From positions 124,001-188,000 of the forward strand of contig JANATF010000012.1 in assembly GCA_029449245.1 (NCBI GenBank): a stretch of 64,000 nucleotides of DNA, read 5' to 3'. The notes under the pieces were generated by a model that did no database searches, had not been told where the DNA came from, and saw only the letters and a program-made list of their open reading frames with translations. Below, in pieces: positions 41,917-51,120 of the stretch (positions within the stretch are counted from its first letter, which is position 1; each line of letters begins with the position of its first letter). The translations under genes and the position numbers were made by a program. The DNA comes from Mortierella alpina. Lineage: Eukaryota > Mortierellomycota > Mortierellomycetes > Mortierellales > Mortierellaceae.

Positions 41917-42081
41917 TTACCTTTGGAGATGGGCGTCCTCACCTTGATGGTTCCAGGATTTCGTCTTGGCGGTTGTCTTCTTCTTGTTCTTCTTCTTCTT
42001 GGCTTTGGAAGCTGCCGTTCCCCACTCGCACGTGGAGCTCGTTGTATATATGGGTGGGGGGTCCGGATTATCAGCTTTCAT
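41917..42081 (-). pseudogene. Small Lys-rich open frame, possible exon or gene fragment
   Basis: From ATG 42081 to TAA 41917, 54 codons. It begins MKADNPDPPPIY and carries AASKAKKKKNKKKTTAKTKS, a strongly basic run typical of nuclear protein tails. Upstream sequence may continue it (LPAKTAMKADN) and a GTGAGG near 41945 could be a donor, with more Lys-rich sequence farther on near 41870-41720. It could be an exon of a small gene or a decayed fragment; I do not recognise it. Confidence 0.25.
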
Positions 42082-42954
42082 GGCAGTTTTGGCAGGTAGA
42101 TCTAAGGCGCGAGCGACAGGAGGATATGAGCATCAGTGCTATCGAAAAGCCCTAGAGGAGTTCAGGATCCAGCAAAACGTAAGAGAATATCGTCGACAGT
42201 CTTATGGGTAGACAATGCATGCTGTTTTTCCTCAGTTGCAATGAACCGCCTGGTCCCCAACTACTGGACCCCAACTGGAGCCTCGCCAAGAGACGTGTGT
42301 CTTCAGCTCACTTTTCATGAAAAATACTATTACACGTCAATTAAGCCTTAGCATCCCGACACACGCTCGCACAGTCCAATCCACTGCATGTGAAGTTTAA
42401 CTTTATTTCTACCTAAGGACAGACTCCACGCCAGCTCACCGGCGCTGCTCAAAGAGAAGCACTGAGCCGCCCAGGGTGCACCCACGCGGAGGTGGTCTGT
42501 CGTCGCACCCCCCACCCTCAACTTGATATAGCGGGGAGTGGTCGCCCCACGGCTCTTGTCTTTTGTATAGTGAGCCAGAGCACTCGCATGTTTTTAGTGT
42601 GGTTTTCTCCACTGACCTTTATCTTTGTGTAATGAACTTGTCTAGTGCAATAGTGTATCCAGAAGGCAGACGAGCTCAATCATAAACACAAACCTTTTTG
42701 GGGAGATCTTGCCGCGCGGGTAATAATCCGTGGGCCCTGCATAGCATTCGCCCACTTTACCTTCAAACTAACACATATGGCTGGTGCGCGAACTAAAAAA
42801 ACAAAGTACATGTGTGCATCCCCCCACTACTGTACTGCACATGTCGGTTGGCCGGCATGAGAGCACTCTGAATCCTTTAGAGGGTCGTCTGAATGTGTGT
42901 ATGTGCTTGTGAATAATGTTACTGTAATGAAAGAAAAAATGCATACTGTGGAGC

Positions 42955-43003
42955 GATGGCGTAGCGCTTATGCTCCACCGCTTTAACTGCGCTCAAATAC
43001 CGC
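42955..43003 (+). other. tRNA-like A-box/B-box segment (possible SINE head)
   Basis: TGGCGTAGCGCT at 42957-42968 resembles a Pol III A box and CTCAAATACC at 42992-43001 a degenerate B box, about 24 nt apart. The flanks do not form a convincing cloverleaf, so this is not called a tRNA. Confidence 0.2.
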
Positions 43004-43029
43004 CCTTGCGAAGATCAAAAATCGTTGCA

Positions 43030-43340
43030 TCGCCGCCACATCTAGCACGACAAGGACCTGTCGCGTCAGCTTTTCCGATACCAAGAGCTCGGCCTCCCCG
43101 AGACGACGCCGTTCTTGGGCTAGTTTATGCATGGTTTGGTTTGTGAGCATGGGTTAGTTCAAACGGTCGTTTACTTCCTCTTCTAGGTCGCCGCTCCACC
43201 GACAAACCTCTACGCTTGTATTGGCGTCCATAACACTACCTAAAGAACCCATGACATCTTGACCGACGCTCGGCATGGTCTGCAGCTAATGATCCATTCA
43301 TTGCGCATACACATCAAGGCCCTTCATCAGCACACGCAGG
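43030..43340 (-). repeat. Decayed copy (2) of a dispersed coding repeat
   Basis: Related to 12185-12350 in the same orientation. Shared blocks are the GATACCAA-AGCTCGG and GCGCATACACATCA-GGCCC stretches on the plus strand; translated on the minus strand they give AELLVSE and VLMKGLDVYAQ. Relative to copy 1, about 180 bp is inserted between the two blocks and the frame is broken. Confidence 0.55.
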
Positions 43341-43848
43341 AAACGATGACAGCGAGAGGAGCTTCCGTCCTCTTTAAAGGCAACGCATGTGGCTCTTAAG
43401 ATTGCGAAAAGATGTTGTGCAGAATGTGGCAGGTCAGGATGCTGTGATTGTCGTTCGCTCGCTAGACAATATATGTTCTTAGTCTAGACTACATGTATAC
43501 CTCCGGCCCTGCCCTTCGGTGTGCAAAGCTTAAGAGGACCTCTCTGCGCACCGTGGTTGACAGCCGGCCAAGAACGCCAAAGGAAAGGGAGACAACAAAA
43601 TTTCCTAATTGGGAGCAGCACACGATGATGTCCGCGACAATTTTCAGGTGGGCGGGGCCGTCCCCCTTTTCTCTTTTTTTTTCACACAACTTATACTACA
43701 CTGCACACTACACTACACTCCTCGCTACTCACACAGATAGCCAGCAAACCATTTCTTGACCACTTACAAAAGCGCTGCTTCAGAACCTCCTCACCTTCGG
43801 GTAGCTTGTTTTTACATGCCTCTTTGTTCTTGCCTTTGAAGAAAAAAA

Positions 43849-45977
43849 ATGTTTACTATTCATCTGACCCAGCTGCAGACCTGCAGCGCCGCACCTGGTT
43901 GCCGAAAGGATGGCCCGTCCTGTTCGTTGCACCAGTCAACTGAACCCCGTCATCAGAGTCTTCGACGGTCCAGGCTTGCCCATGAGTTACAACAGAGCAG
44001 CACAACACCATCGTCGTCGTCCCTATCGGCTGGACACTCGTCGTTGGTCAGCCGACTGCAGAGCTCCATGTTTTTTGGAGGGTTTGGCGCCCTCAGTCGA
44101 GAGATTGAGGGTTTGCACAAAGGCTTCTCAGAGGAAGAGTCCAATAGCTCTGCTCCAGCTGCCCTTGTCCCTGTTACTGTCGTAGCTGCCCCAGATACTG
44201 CTCTGGGAGCACAGGCGGCGAAGGAAGGCGCTACTCACAAAGCCGAGACATCCACTCCTGAGGCACATCCGTCTTCAGGATCAGCGATGGTCATTGTCCC
44301 TCGGTTGATGAGTAGCCAGGCGTCGGGAACTGCTGCAGCTGAGAGACCGCAGCAGTGGTACCGTGTCACGATTGAGGAGATTTCGAAAGGGGACTGGGAG
44401 AAGGAGGCAGAGGATGGTGTTGAACTTGCACTCCCAAGGGTCTCGACAACAACCACTAGGACGACTACGACTACAACTCAGTCGGTAATGTTGCCTGCAG
44501 GAATGGTGGAGACACTATTGAGAGGCGTTACTGCTGGAGGTGCTGAAGCTGGTACTGGTGGTGTGGCCATCCTTAGTGCTAGTTCTGAGCAGGTTCGAGT
44601 GGATGGAAAGGTCGAGGCGAAAGGATTGAAATCGGAGCAGAAACAACAACAGCAACAGCAGCAACAGCAGCATGAGGAATGCACGGTGGAACCCACGACC
44701 CAGTTTCTGAACCCTATTCGCCATGATGCCACGGCGTGTTCGGTAGCGAACCAGAAGGCTGTGACGGAGGCTGCCACTGATACGACCGCTGTCACTGGAT
44801 CCTCCCCCGTGCGAGTAAATAATGACGCGAACACAGTCCCGGTGCTGGTGAGCAAGGTCAAAGAACTCTCGCCTTCGTCATGGTCGTCGTCAACGAACTC
44901 TAGACGCGATCCAAATCTGTTGGTGACTGCCAATGGCGACGAGACCGTTCAGGTAGCGACCCAAAGGACCATGACTGGACTGAATCACTCTCAAGAGAAG
45001 GCGGAGGAACCGGAGCAGGACCTGAGACCGTGGTGGCAGCGTCATCGCGAAGCCCAGTCAGCGCAGCATCCTCGGTCGCTCGAGGCCAAGAGCCTCCGCC
45101 GTGGCAAAGGCAGCAACGGCGGCGACGGTGATGATAACGGCGATGGCATTGGCGAGTCTGCTGACAGAGTCCGTCGTCGACCGTGGCCCCCGAGACGAGA
45201 CGCTCTCAGAAATGGAGAGGTAAGACCGGGTCCACAAGAAAAAAAAAATATCTAGCGGTCTTCACCGTCAGGGCAATTGTGTTTCAACTGCTGTGACATT
45301 CGCGTTCTTAAAAAAACGATTGCTTTTTACAATAGACCGTTACCCAGAGCACGGTCATCGGGCCAGATGGCACGATTCAGTCACGAACCGTCATGGTGAC
45401 GACGACCAGGACCAAGCGGGATGCCGAGATGCACCATGCCGAGACCAACGTCCATAGCGGAGACATACAGCAGCAACAGCAGCAGGAGAGTGCTGGTCAT
45501 CATGAGCCAATGGGAACGGAGCTACAGCCTCAAGAATCACAGAAGCTGCAGCAGGGAGAACAGCATCGCTCTCGCTCCAAACTGCGTGAACGCTGGGCAC
45601 AACGCCATCCTCGTCAGCAAGCGCACCAGGACCTGTGGACCCAAAATGAAGGTTTAGACGAAAGGGATGAACGGCATACACTTTGGGAACGACGGCGACA
45701 ACAGCGCGAGCGGCTTCGAGAGTTGAGAGAGGCTGAGGCTCAGCAACGCGAGGCGACCGCGGCAGCGTATGGGTTCAACATTCATCCTCCGACTCTGGGC
45801 AACAATGGTGTGTGGCCCGTTCGAGAGCGAAACGCGGGCGCCGCTGCGGCTGCACGAGAGGAGGAGGCAGGCAGAGTCGTAGACGGGCGCACGTCAGCAC
45901 CGAGAAGGACATGGCCACCAAAAGGATATCTCCGCAGGCAGGAGTTGGAACGCGACGAGCCACGACATAACGTGTAG
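43849..45977 (+). CDS. Low-complexity orphan protein with duplicated WPP-type motif
   Basis: Two exons (43849-45219, 45336-45977), 670 aa; the junction keeps frame (NGE|TVTQ). A non-repetitive N-terminal island SSMFFGGFGALSREIEGLHK is followed by disordered Ser/Thr/Ala/Glu sequence with a Gln run near 44641-44670. The second exon opens TVTQSTVIGPDGTIQSRTVM, a beta-like 'PDG' motif that faintly recalls the HAX1/MLF C-terminal pattern. A basic motif occurs twice: RRRPWPPRRDALRNGE at the end of exon 1 and APRRTWPPKGYLRRQE near the C-terminus. No membrane segment or enzyme domain. Function unknown; the HAX1 resemblance is too weak for a call. Confidence 0.6.
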
Positions 45978-46362
45978 CACGGCCAGAACAAGAGATAGGA
46001 TCAATCAGAGATTTGTTCAGTAATGAAATTGGGTCCACATAAGTCGAGTGTAACATGCAGCCTCTTTTCGTTCCTTCGACAACGCTCATCAAGGATGTCA
46101 CTAGGCTAGGCTTTGATGAAGTTGTTATGCACTGTTGCGTTCTGCGAAAGCCGTAGCGTTGATGGTTTATTTCGATGCGATTAGTGATGATATTGGTACA
46201 GGAGGGAGTTACAAAAAGGAAAAGATCATAACGATGACAAAAAAAGGGAGCAAAAAAGGAAGATATGCACAGGATGGAGGATATGCAACTGCTAAGGGAA
46301 GAAAAAAAGAAGTCCTTGAAATGAAATGTGGTTGCGAGGAAAACACCATGGGAAGAGTTGCT
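45978..46362. other. Convergent gap between the orphan gene and HAC1
   Basis: No gene. It holds 3' UTRs of two convergent transcripts, with a minus-strand AATAAA at 46166-46171 that may serve HAC1. Confidence 0.4.
46166..46171 (-). terminator. Candidate AATAAA poly(A) signal for HAC1
   Basis: Perfect AATAAA on the minus strand, about 190 nt after the end of the longer (unspliced-frame) reading at 46363. Confidence 0.35.
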
Positions 46363-46618
46363 TCACTTCTTGCGAAGAGTAAACAACAATCCCTTGATGC
46401 TGTTGTTGCTCAGATTAAAACGGCTGGTCAACAACGCCTTCACCAGAAGAGCACGGGCCACTTCCATGTGGCCTAGGCGCGCTTCTGTCACAATCTTGTC
46501 CATCACGGTCTTGTCTAGACTGCTAATGTTGTCCTGGATGGTCTTCGAACGGAGCCTTGGGGTTCTTGGATCGAAGCGATTTGGCCGGCGGTGGCGCATG
46601 AGGTGCACAGTCTCTGCA

Positions 46619-48037
46619 TTAGACCGACGACTCGAGGAGAGCTGTCGGATAAAAGAGAGAGCTGCCTGCTGCAACCGTTGCTCCTGTGGGCGAAGCAACG
46701 GCTGAGGACGCTGCCGCGGATTGCTCGATCGTGCTCCAGTCGAGGTCAAGAAAAGAGTCGAAAAGTTCAGCATCAGCTGAGGCAGGATGGTGCTCAAAAA
46801 GAGCATCATGGACAACTGAAAAGTCGCCGCCTGTAGCTGAAAGGTTCGCGCTTGTTGAAAAGAGGCTGCTGCAGAGGAGGAGAGCGTCAAGGCCTGGTTG
46901 CGACAACGATTGTTGTTGCAAGAAGGCCGACAGCTGGTCTCCGTCCTGGTTTGAGCTGCACTCGGATCCAACAAGCGGGCTTCCCTGTTCGGACTCGTCA
47001 ACTTGCTCATCGAGGTCTTCATCGTCATCGAATAGACTTGTCGGTGTTTGGTGCTGTGCGCTTGGGGCGCTTGCATTAAGGTTGTGGTGTGAGGGTTCCC
47101 CTGTGGAGCCAGCTTCTGCTGCGGAGAGTTGGTCAAGGTGCCTGTCGGGAGACAGGACATCTCGTCCTTCTTTGCCAGTACTGCAGACTGTAAACATGAG
47201 GAAAATACGGATGCATGGGTATTAGATATGAAGGCAAATGTCAGAGACATCAGGTGCGATTTCGATGCATAAAGGTCTTACCTGGCAAAAGCCGGCTCCG
47301 GGTTGGTTTTGCTTCAAGGACTGGGTAAGCAGTTGCTGCATCTGTGCAAACTGCGCCGTGAGGGTCTCGAGACGCTGCGAGAGAGCACGGTTGTCACTCT
47401 CGACCGTCTTGAGTCGCTTCAGCAGTTGACAATTCTCCTGCTGAAGACTCTCATTGGACGCCTCAATCTCGGACACATACTTCCTCTTCTTGTCTCTGGA
47501 CTCTTGGGCAGCCGCACGGTTTCGTAACACGCGCTCGCGGGCCTTCGCTTCCTTATCCATCGGTTCGGCTGTTGAGGGTCTCTTCCGACTGCTGGAGGCA
47601 GCGGCCGAGGTCGAGCTCGAGGTCGCTTTACTCTTGGAGTCAGGGGCGGCTAGGGGGGCCATCACGGGGGACTCGAGTTTGAGAACCATGGGGCTGATAG
47701 ACGGCGAGTGGGCCCAGGTGGAGGAGGACGAAGTGGATGCCATGGCGATAATGCTGTGGTCAGAGAGAAGAGTGGAGGTCGATGTGGAGGTCGAACTACT
47801 GTTGTCGGCGCTGCTAGCGGTGGCGGTGGTCAAGTCGGTGTCCATCAACTGGCTGAGCAGGTCGAGCTGGATAGCTTCGGCGGAGGAGGAAGGAGAGGAA
47901 GGGGTGGGTGCAGAGGGGGTTGTCGCGAATGCCTCGCTGTCCAGGTCTGCGGTGGACACTTCGCTGTCGAAGGGAGCATCAGCTGAAGAGGCATGGGCCA
48001 CCATGTCTGGCAATGGAGAAAGCGTTGTCGAAAACAT
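46619..48037 (-). CDS. HAC1: HAC1/XBP1-type bZIP unfolded-protein-response factor with predicted Ire1 intron
   Basis: Exon 1 (48037-47282, 252 codons) carries a Ser/Thr-rich N-terminus and a bZIP at about residues 162-230: ERVLRNRAAAQESRDKKRKY (N173-x7-R181, the HAC1/XBP1 pattern) then a leucine zipper. A spliceosomal intron (47281-47188) is followed by TCTG and then a predicted Ire1 intron (47183-47122, 62 nt). Removing both joins frame to an acidic tail (SLFDDDEDLDEQVDESEQ ... ELFDSFLDLDWSTIEQ) ending at 46619: 420 aa. Without Ire1 splicing the frame instead runs to 46363, giving a 526-aa protein with a basic tail. Known family role: ER stress activates Ire1, which splices the mRNA so that an active transcription factor is made. 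The bZIP call is firm; Ire1 splicing is inferred from hairpins plus frame. Confidence 0.88.
47122..47183 (-). other. Predicted 62-nt non-conventional Ire1 intron of HAC1
   Basis: Cleavage is predicted within two 7-nt loops fitting CNG|CNGN: CTG|CAGT (loop 47186-47180) and CCG|CAGC (loop 47124-47118). In mature mRNA the 5' loop is closed by TTTTGCCAGT pairing with ACTGGCAAAG (nine Watson-Crick pairs plus one G-U). The 3' loop is closed by CCAACTCT/AGAAGCTGG (seven pairs with one bulge and one mismatch). Excision of 62 nt (2 mod 3) moves the bZIP frame onto the acidic activation-domain frame. The second loop is identical to that of the 5' site in animal XBP1. Confidence 0.85.
47188..47281 (-). 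other. Conventional HAC1 intron that interrupts the Ire1 hairpin arm
   Basis: GTAAGA...TTTACAG, 94 nt, phase 0. The exon-1 side contributes TTTTGCCAG and the exon-2 side contributes T before the loop, so the long 5' arm of the Ire1 hairpin exists only after this intron is removed. In the unspliced pre-mRNA only a 4-bp stem (CAGT/ACTG) could form. Confidence 0.8.
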
Positions 48038-48593
48038 GATGGCCCGGACAGAGGAGTGTGGTTATAGACGGGTTATATACAGCTGGGGGGGAGAGAGAGC
48101 GATACGTGTCAGGCAACAGAGGGTGCAGAGCGGGTGCAGCAGAAGAGAGCAGGAAGCAGAAGTGGAGTCGTGGCAGAAGCTGAGAAGAGAAGAAGCGAGG
48201 TGTGAGGAGTGAAGTGGGAGAGTGCGGGTGGGAGATATATGTGGAAACATCTTAAGGGCCGCCTGCAGCGGGGGTGTCAACGTGGAGCTCTGGCAGTCCA
48301 CTCGCTATTTTGGGTGTGCAGAGGACAAGTCTTGGCACCGATTCCAAACCTTATTGTCGCCTTCCGCATTCGCCGCACTTTTCTCCTTTCTTCGAGACTC
48401 AGCCCCTCTCGCAGCATCGACTTCTACGTGGCCGAATGTGGACACAGCAAGCTACGCAAAGACAGCTCTATTAGACCATATTAGACTACGTAGTTTTTTA
48501 ATTGGAGCGCGTTTCATTATCTCCTTTTATCTCGGGCAGTGCTGATGATGGAACTCTAGCACAGACTGCACTCGTTTGCGGCGTGGTCGATGC
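48038..48593. promoter_or_regulatory. HAC1 upstream region
   Basis: 556 bp without a gene, upstream of HAC1 and downstream of the Kre9-like gene. The strand shared with HAC1 shows a CT-rich segment around 48090-48200 and TATATAACC near 48069-48077 (minus), a possible TATA element about 35 nt from the ATG. Confidence 0.4.
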
Positions 48594-49130
48594 TTAAACA
48601 AGCAGAGCCAAGACAGCACCGCCAGCGGCCAGCGCCAGAGACTTGCTCGCAGAAACAGACACTGCAGCACCGCCCTTGGCTTGTCCCGAACCACTGCCCG
48701 ACGATCCCCCACTGGAACCAGAGCCTGAGCCCGAACCCGCATCGCCTCCAGGCGCCGTGACGTTGAATCGACCCGAGTACGCATTATTGGGCGTCAGGAG
48801 CAGCTGCAGCGCGTAAACGCCTGGTTTTGTGTCCGCAGGAACAGTCCAGACCAAGTTGCCGACAGACTTTGTGCAGTCAATCGTGCCTACTTTACTGACG
48901 AAGAACGCGTTGTCAATGTTGTTTGAGTTCATGAAATCAACCTCCGTTGCATTTGGTGTGGCAGAGACCAAAGTCGAGGGTGTTGTGCAAGCCATTGTCC
49001 AGGAGAACGTCTGCGTTGAGCCTGCGACATATGTGATGCCGTCCCCAACAGGCTGTGTGAATGAGATGTGATTTAACTGGGCAGAGACGGTGACTGCGAC
49101 AGACGCCAACGCAAGGAGTGACTTGATCAT
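48594..49130 (-). CDS. Kre9/Knh1-like GPI-anchored cell-surface protein
   Basis: Single exon, 178 aa from the ATG at 49130. An N-terminal signal peptide (MIKSLLALASVAVTVSA, cleavage before Gln18) precedes an about 100-residue Ig-like Kre9/Knh1 domain with the family landmarks FTQPVGDGITYVAGSTQTFSW, VWTVPADTKPGVYALQL and YSGRFNV. A Gly/Ser linker with GSGSGSGSSGGSS repeats and a hydrophobic tail (SLALAAGGAVLALLV) follow, the layout of a GPI attachment signal. Such proteins sit on the plasma membrane or wall; Kre9/Knh1 relatives affect beta-1,6-glucan in yeast, but short single-domain members have no known activity. A G19 tract lies about 95 nt upstream. Confidence 0.85.
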   Translation of the reverse strand: MIKSLLALASVAVTVSAQLNHISFTQPVGDGITYVAGSTQTFSWTMACTTPSTLVSATPNATEVDFMNSNNIDNAFFVSKVGTIDCTKSVGNLVWTVPADTKPGVYALQLLLTPNNAYSGRFNVTAPGGDAGSGSGSGSSGGSSGSGSGQAKGGAAVSVSASKSLALAAGGAVLALLV

Positions 49131-49896
49131 TATTAATGTGGTAGGCGATGGAAAAGAGATAGCGTGCAAGAGAGAATGCTGTGGACGAAGATTGTTGGAT
49201 AGGGCTTCCTTGTGAGCGGATGACGGGGGGGGGGGGGGGGGGGTATTTATGAGGTAGATTCAACGAGAAGAAAGGAGGAGAAGAAACAGGCAAAGCTTGG
49301 AGAATACGGCCACTTTAAGCGAGTTTCCGTTGCAGTCGCGCACCGATCTTGAGGTCCCGGAATGCGTTGCATGGATGCTATTAATATGACTGGTAGCAAT
49401 GCACCCCTTTCGTCCAGATGGTGGTAGGAGAAAGGGGAGCAAGAAAGCGCTCCAAAAGTGAACCCAATTTGCATCAAGGGGAAAGCGAAAGGGAGAGACA
49501 GCGAAGGGTTTTCTTCTTAAGGAGACGCTGCGGGCATCATTAGAAGGGATGCGCAATGTTTTTTTCTTCTTCTTGAGCAAAGAAGGGATAGCGAGAGACA
49601 AGGGGGAATAGTAAAGGTCGCCAATTGCTGTGGCCACAACGAGTGTGTCCAAAGGTCAGCTATAGCGAGCCAGGATGTCCCAAAAAATAGAGACGCAAGG
49701 TTCAGGTTAGAGCACGGAGGCATAGATATCCGACGCTACGAAGCGTGGACAGCTCTATATTTTCGAGTTGCGGACATGGTTCGTATCAATGGATTCGCGA
49801 GGAGCAGGGCGCTTTTCTGCAGCTGCCCGATCCGTTTCACGACGTCGTTTTATTATTATTTTTTCAATAACATGCACGGATCTATCGACCTGCAGC
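49131..49896. other. Upstream region of the Kre9-like gene and 3' region of the MAPR gene
   Basis: No gene. A minus-strand CATAAATAC near 49244-49252 could be a TATA element about 115 nt upstream of the start, immediately next to the G/C homopolymer. Confidence 0.4.
49225..49243. repeat. G19 homopolymer (C19 on the gene strand)
   Basis: Nineteen consecutive G on the plus strand, 95-113 nt upstream of the Kre9-like ATG. Such runs are prone to slippage and can form G-quadruplexes; the length may also be a sequencing artefact. Confidence 0.85.
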
Positions 49897-50764
49897 TCAA
49901 GACGACGCTGGCTTTGCTGCAACGGGCTGATTGCAATCTACTGGGATAGGTGAGTTTGGATCGATGGGTTCGAGGGTTACGGTGCCGACTCGGAAATACT
50001 TTGGATGATCTCTATAAAACTTTGCCCATCCTTCTACATCCTACAGTTCGGAAAATGCAGCGAAATCAGAACGTAAGTAGGTCAAGACGCAGTAAGGGGC
50101 AGAAAGCATCTTGTGCAACACATCCTATGCTTACCGCTACTTGATGAGGTGTGAGTCCACGGAGATCATGCGTGAGATGTGTCTGAAAACACCCTGTTGT
50201 GTAGGCGCGCGAGGCGTCCCTGCCCGAGAAAAAGCTGTATCCGCCTCCTTTGCCGTAGTATGGTCTACCTGCTGTCACGTCAAAGACCTCGCCCTTGACG
50301 GCCAAGTAAATGCTCTTTGTTGGGTCTGATCCATCATAGAGAGCTAGCTCATTCTGCGTCAAAACAATGTCTTTTCGCTGCATGTCCGTGGCAACAAGGG
50401 CAAGAGCGTGCACGTGTGCGAAGAATGAAGCAAAGTGTTACTAGGCTGACAATGTTCAAAGTTCATGCTCCAAACATTATAATTCCATGCAGCTGAAACT
50501 TGCCGGAATCCAGCGACGCCAGTTGAGGTATTTGCCGTTGTAACCCCAGACCCACGTATCTGTGATCAGATAGGAGGAGAGGAAAAAGAAAAGCACCGAG
50601 AGCAATAGTGTTTGGAGGACGGCCTGCTTCCAGGTGGGCTGCACGTCAGTGCTAGGCACGGTGGTTTCTTTTGTCGACGGGTGTGAAGAGCTGCCTGCTC
50701 CTTTGACTGGCTTTTGCGTCTTGTCCGCGCGGCGCTGCTTGATGGCTTGCTGCTGCGTATCCAT
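49897..50764 (-). CDS. MAPR-family (PGRMC/Dap1/neudesin-like) cytochrome b5-fold heme-binding membrane protein
   Basis: Three exons (50764-50504, 50377-50135, 50040-49897) give 215 aa. A basic, polar N-terminus precedes a hydrophobic segment at about residues 49-66 (TLLLSVLFFFLSSYLI), a single TM anchor. The cytochrome b5-like domain starts at residue 88: LTQNELALYDGSDPTKSIYL, GEVFDVTAGRPYYGKGGGYS, FSGRDASRAYTT and a distal VEGWAKFYRDHPKYFRVG. In PGRMC1 the heme ligand is a Tyr in the equivalent YGPEGPY loop; here PYYGKGGGY keeps it. Family roles include heme binding and support of sterol-synthesis P450s. The first intron appears to start with GC (CCG|GCAAGT), a GC-AG intron; the frame is kept. 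It is divergent from NUF2. Confidence 0.88.
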
Positions 50765-51120
50765 GGTACGACGACAATGAGTGGAATCCGCGATAGGGTG
50801 TGAAGGAGTGTGAAAGAGTAGACTCAGATGGTGATGGTATGGCGAGCAAGAGCGATGCTCTGGCCTCTGGACGGACAGGGGAAGGGTGACTGCCAAACGC
50901 GAAGCTGAACGGACGCCATCACCTGCCAAACACGACGGACAGACACATCGCTGCTTCCCGCTTCTTTTGCTGTTGCTCTTGCGCTTCGCTACATCGATAC
51001 ATTCACGCACCGCTCCAACGGATACATGGACACACGGGGATACGGACACGCCACAGACAAACACCCTGCACAGGAAGCCATCAGCGTCGAGGATCACTTG
51101 CCGTACACTCACAACACAGG
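50765..51120. promoter_or_regulatory. Bidirectional region between the MAPR gene and NUF2
   Basis: 356 bp between divergent ATGs. No additional gene and no clear TATA box; it is A/C-rich toward NUF2. Confidence 0.45.

Larger units (their letters stand above)
41440..43848. other. 2.4 kb intergenic region with repeat debris
   Basis: No gene with clear homology. It contains a 54-codon Lys-rich open frame on the minus strand, a Pol III-like A/B-box segment and a second copy of the decayed coding repeat also seen at 12185 (each listed separately). The 3' part from 43480 is the presumed promoter of the next gene. Confidence 0.5.

Noticed and set aside
42955-43003. tRNA gene call
   Set aside because: A and B box matches are imperfect and no cloverleaf with paired acceptor arms could be drawn.
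44478-44933. Minus-strand frame with a Cys run
   Set aside because: The Cys run is the antisense reading of the CAG/CAA (Gln) run of the orphan gene.
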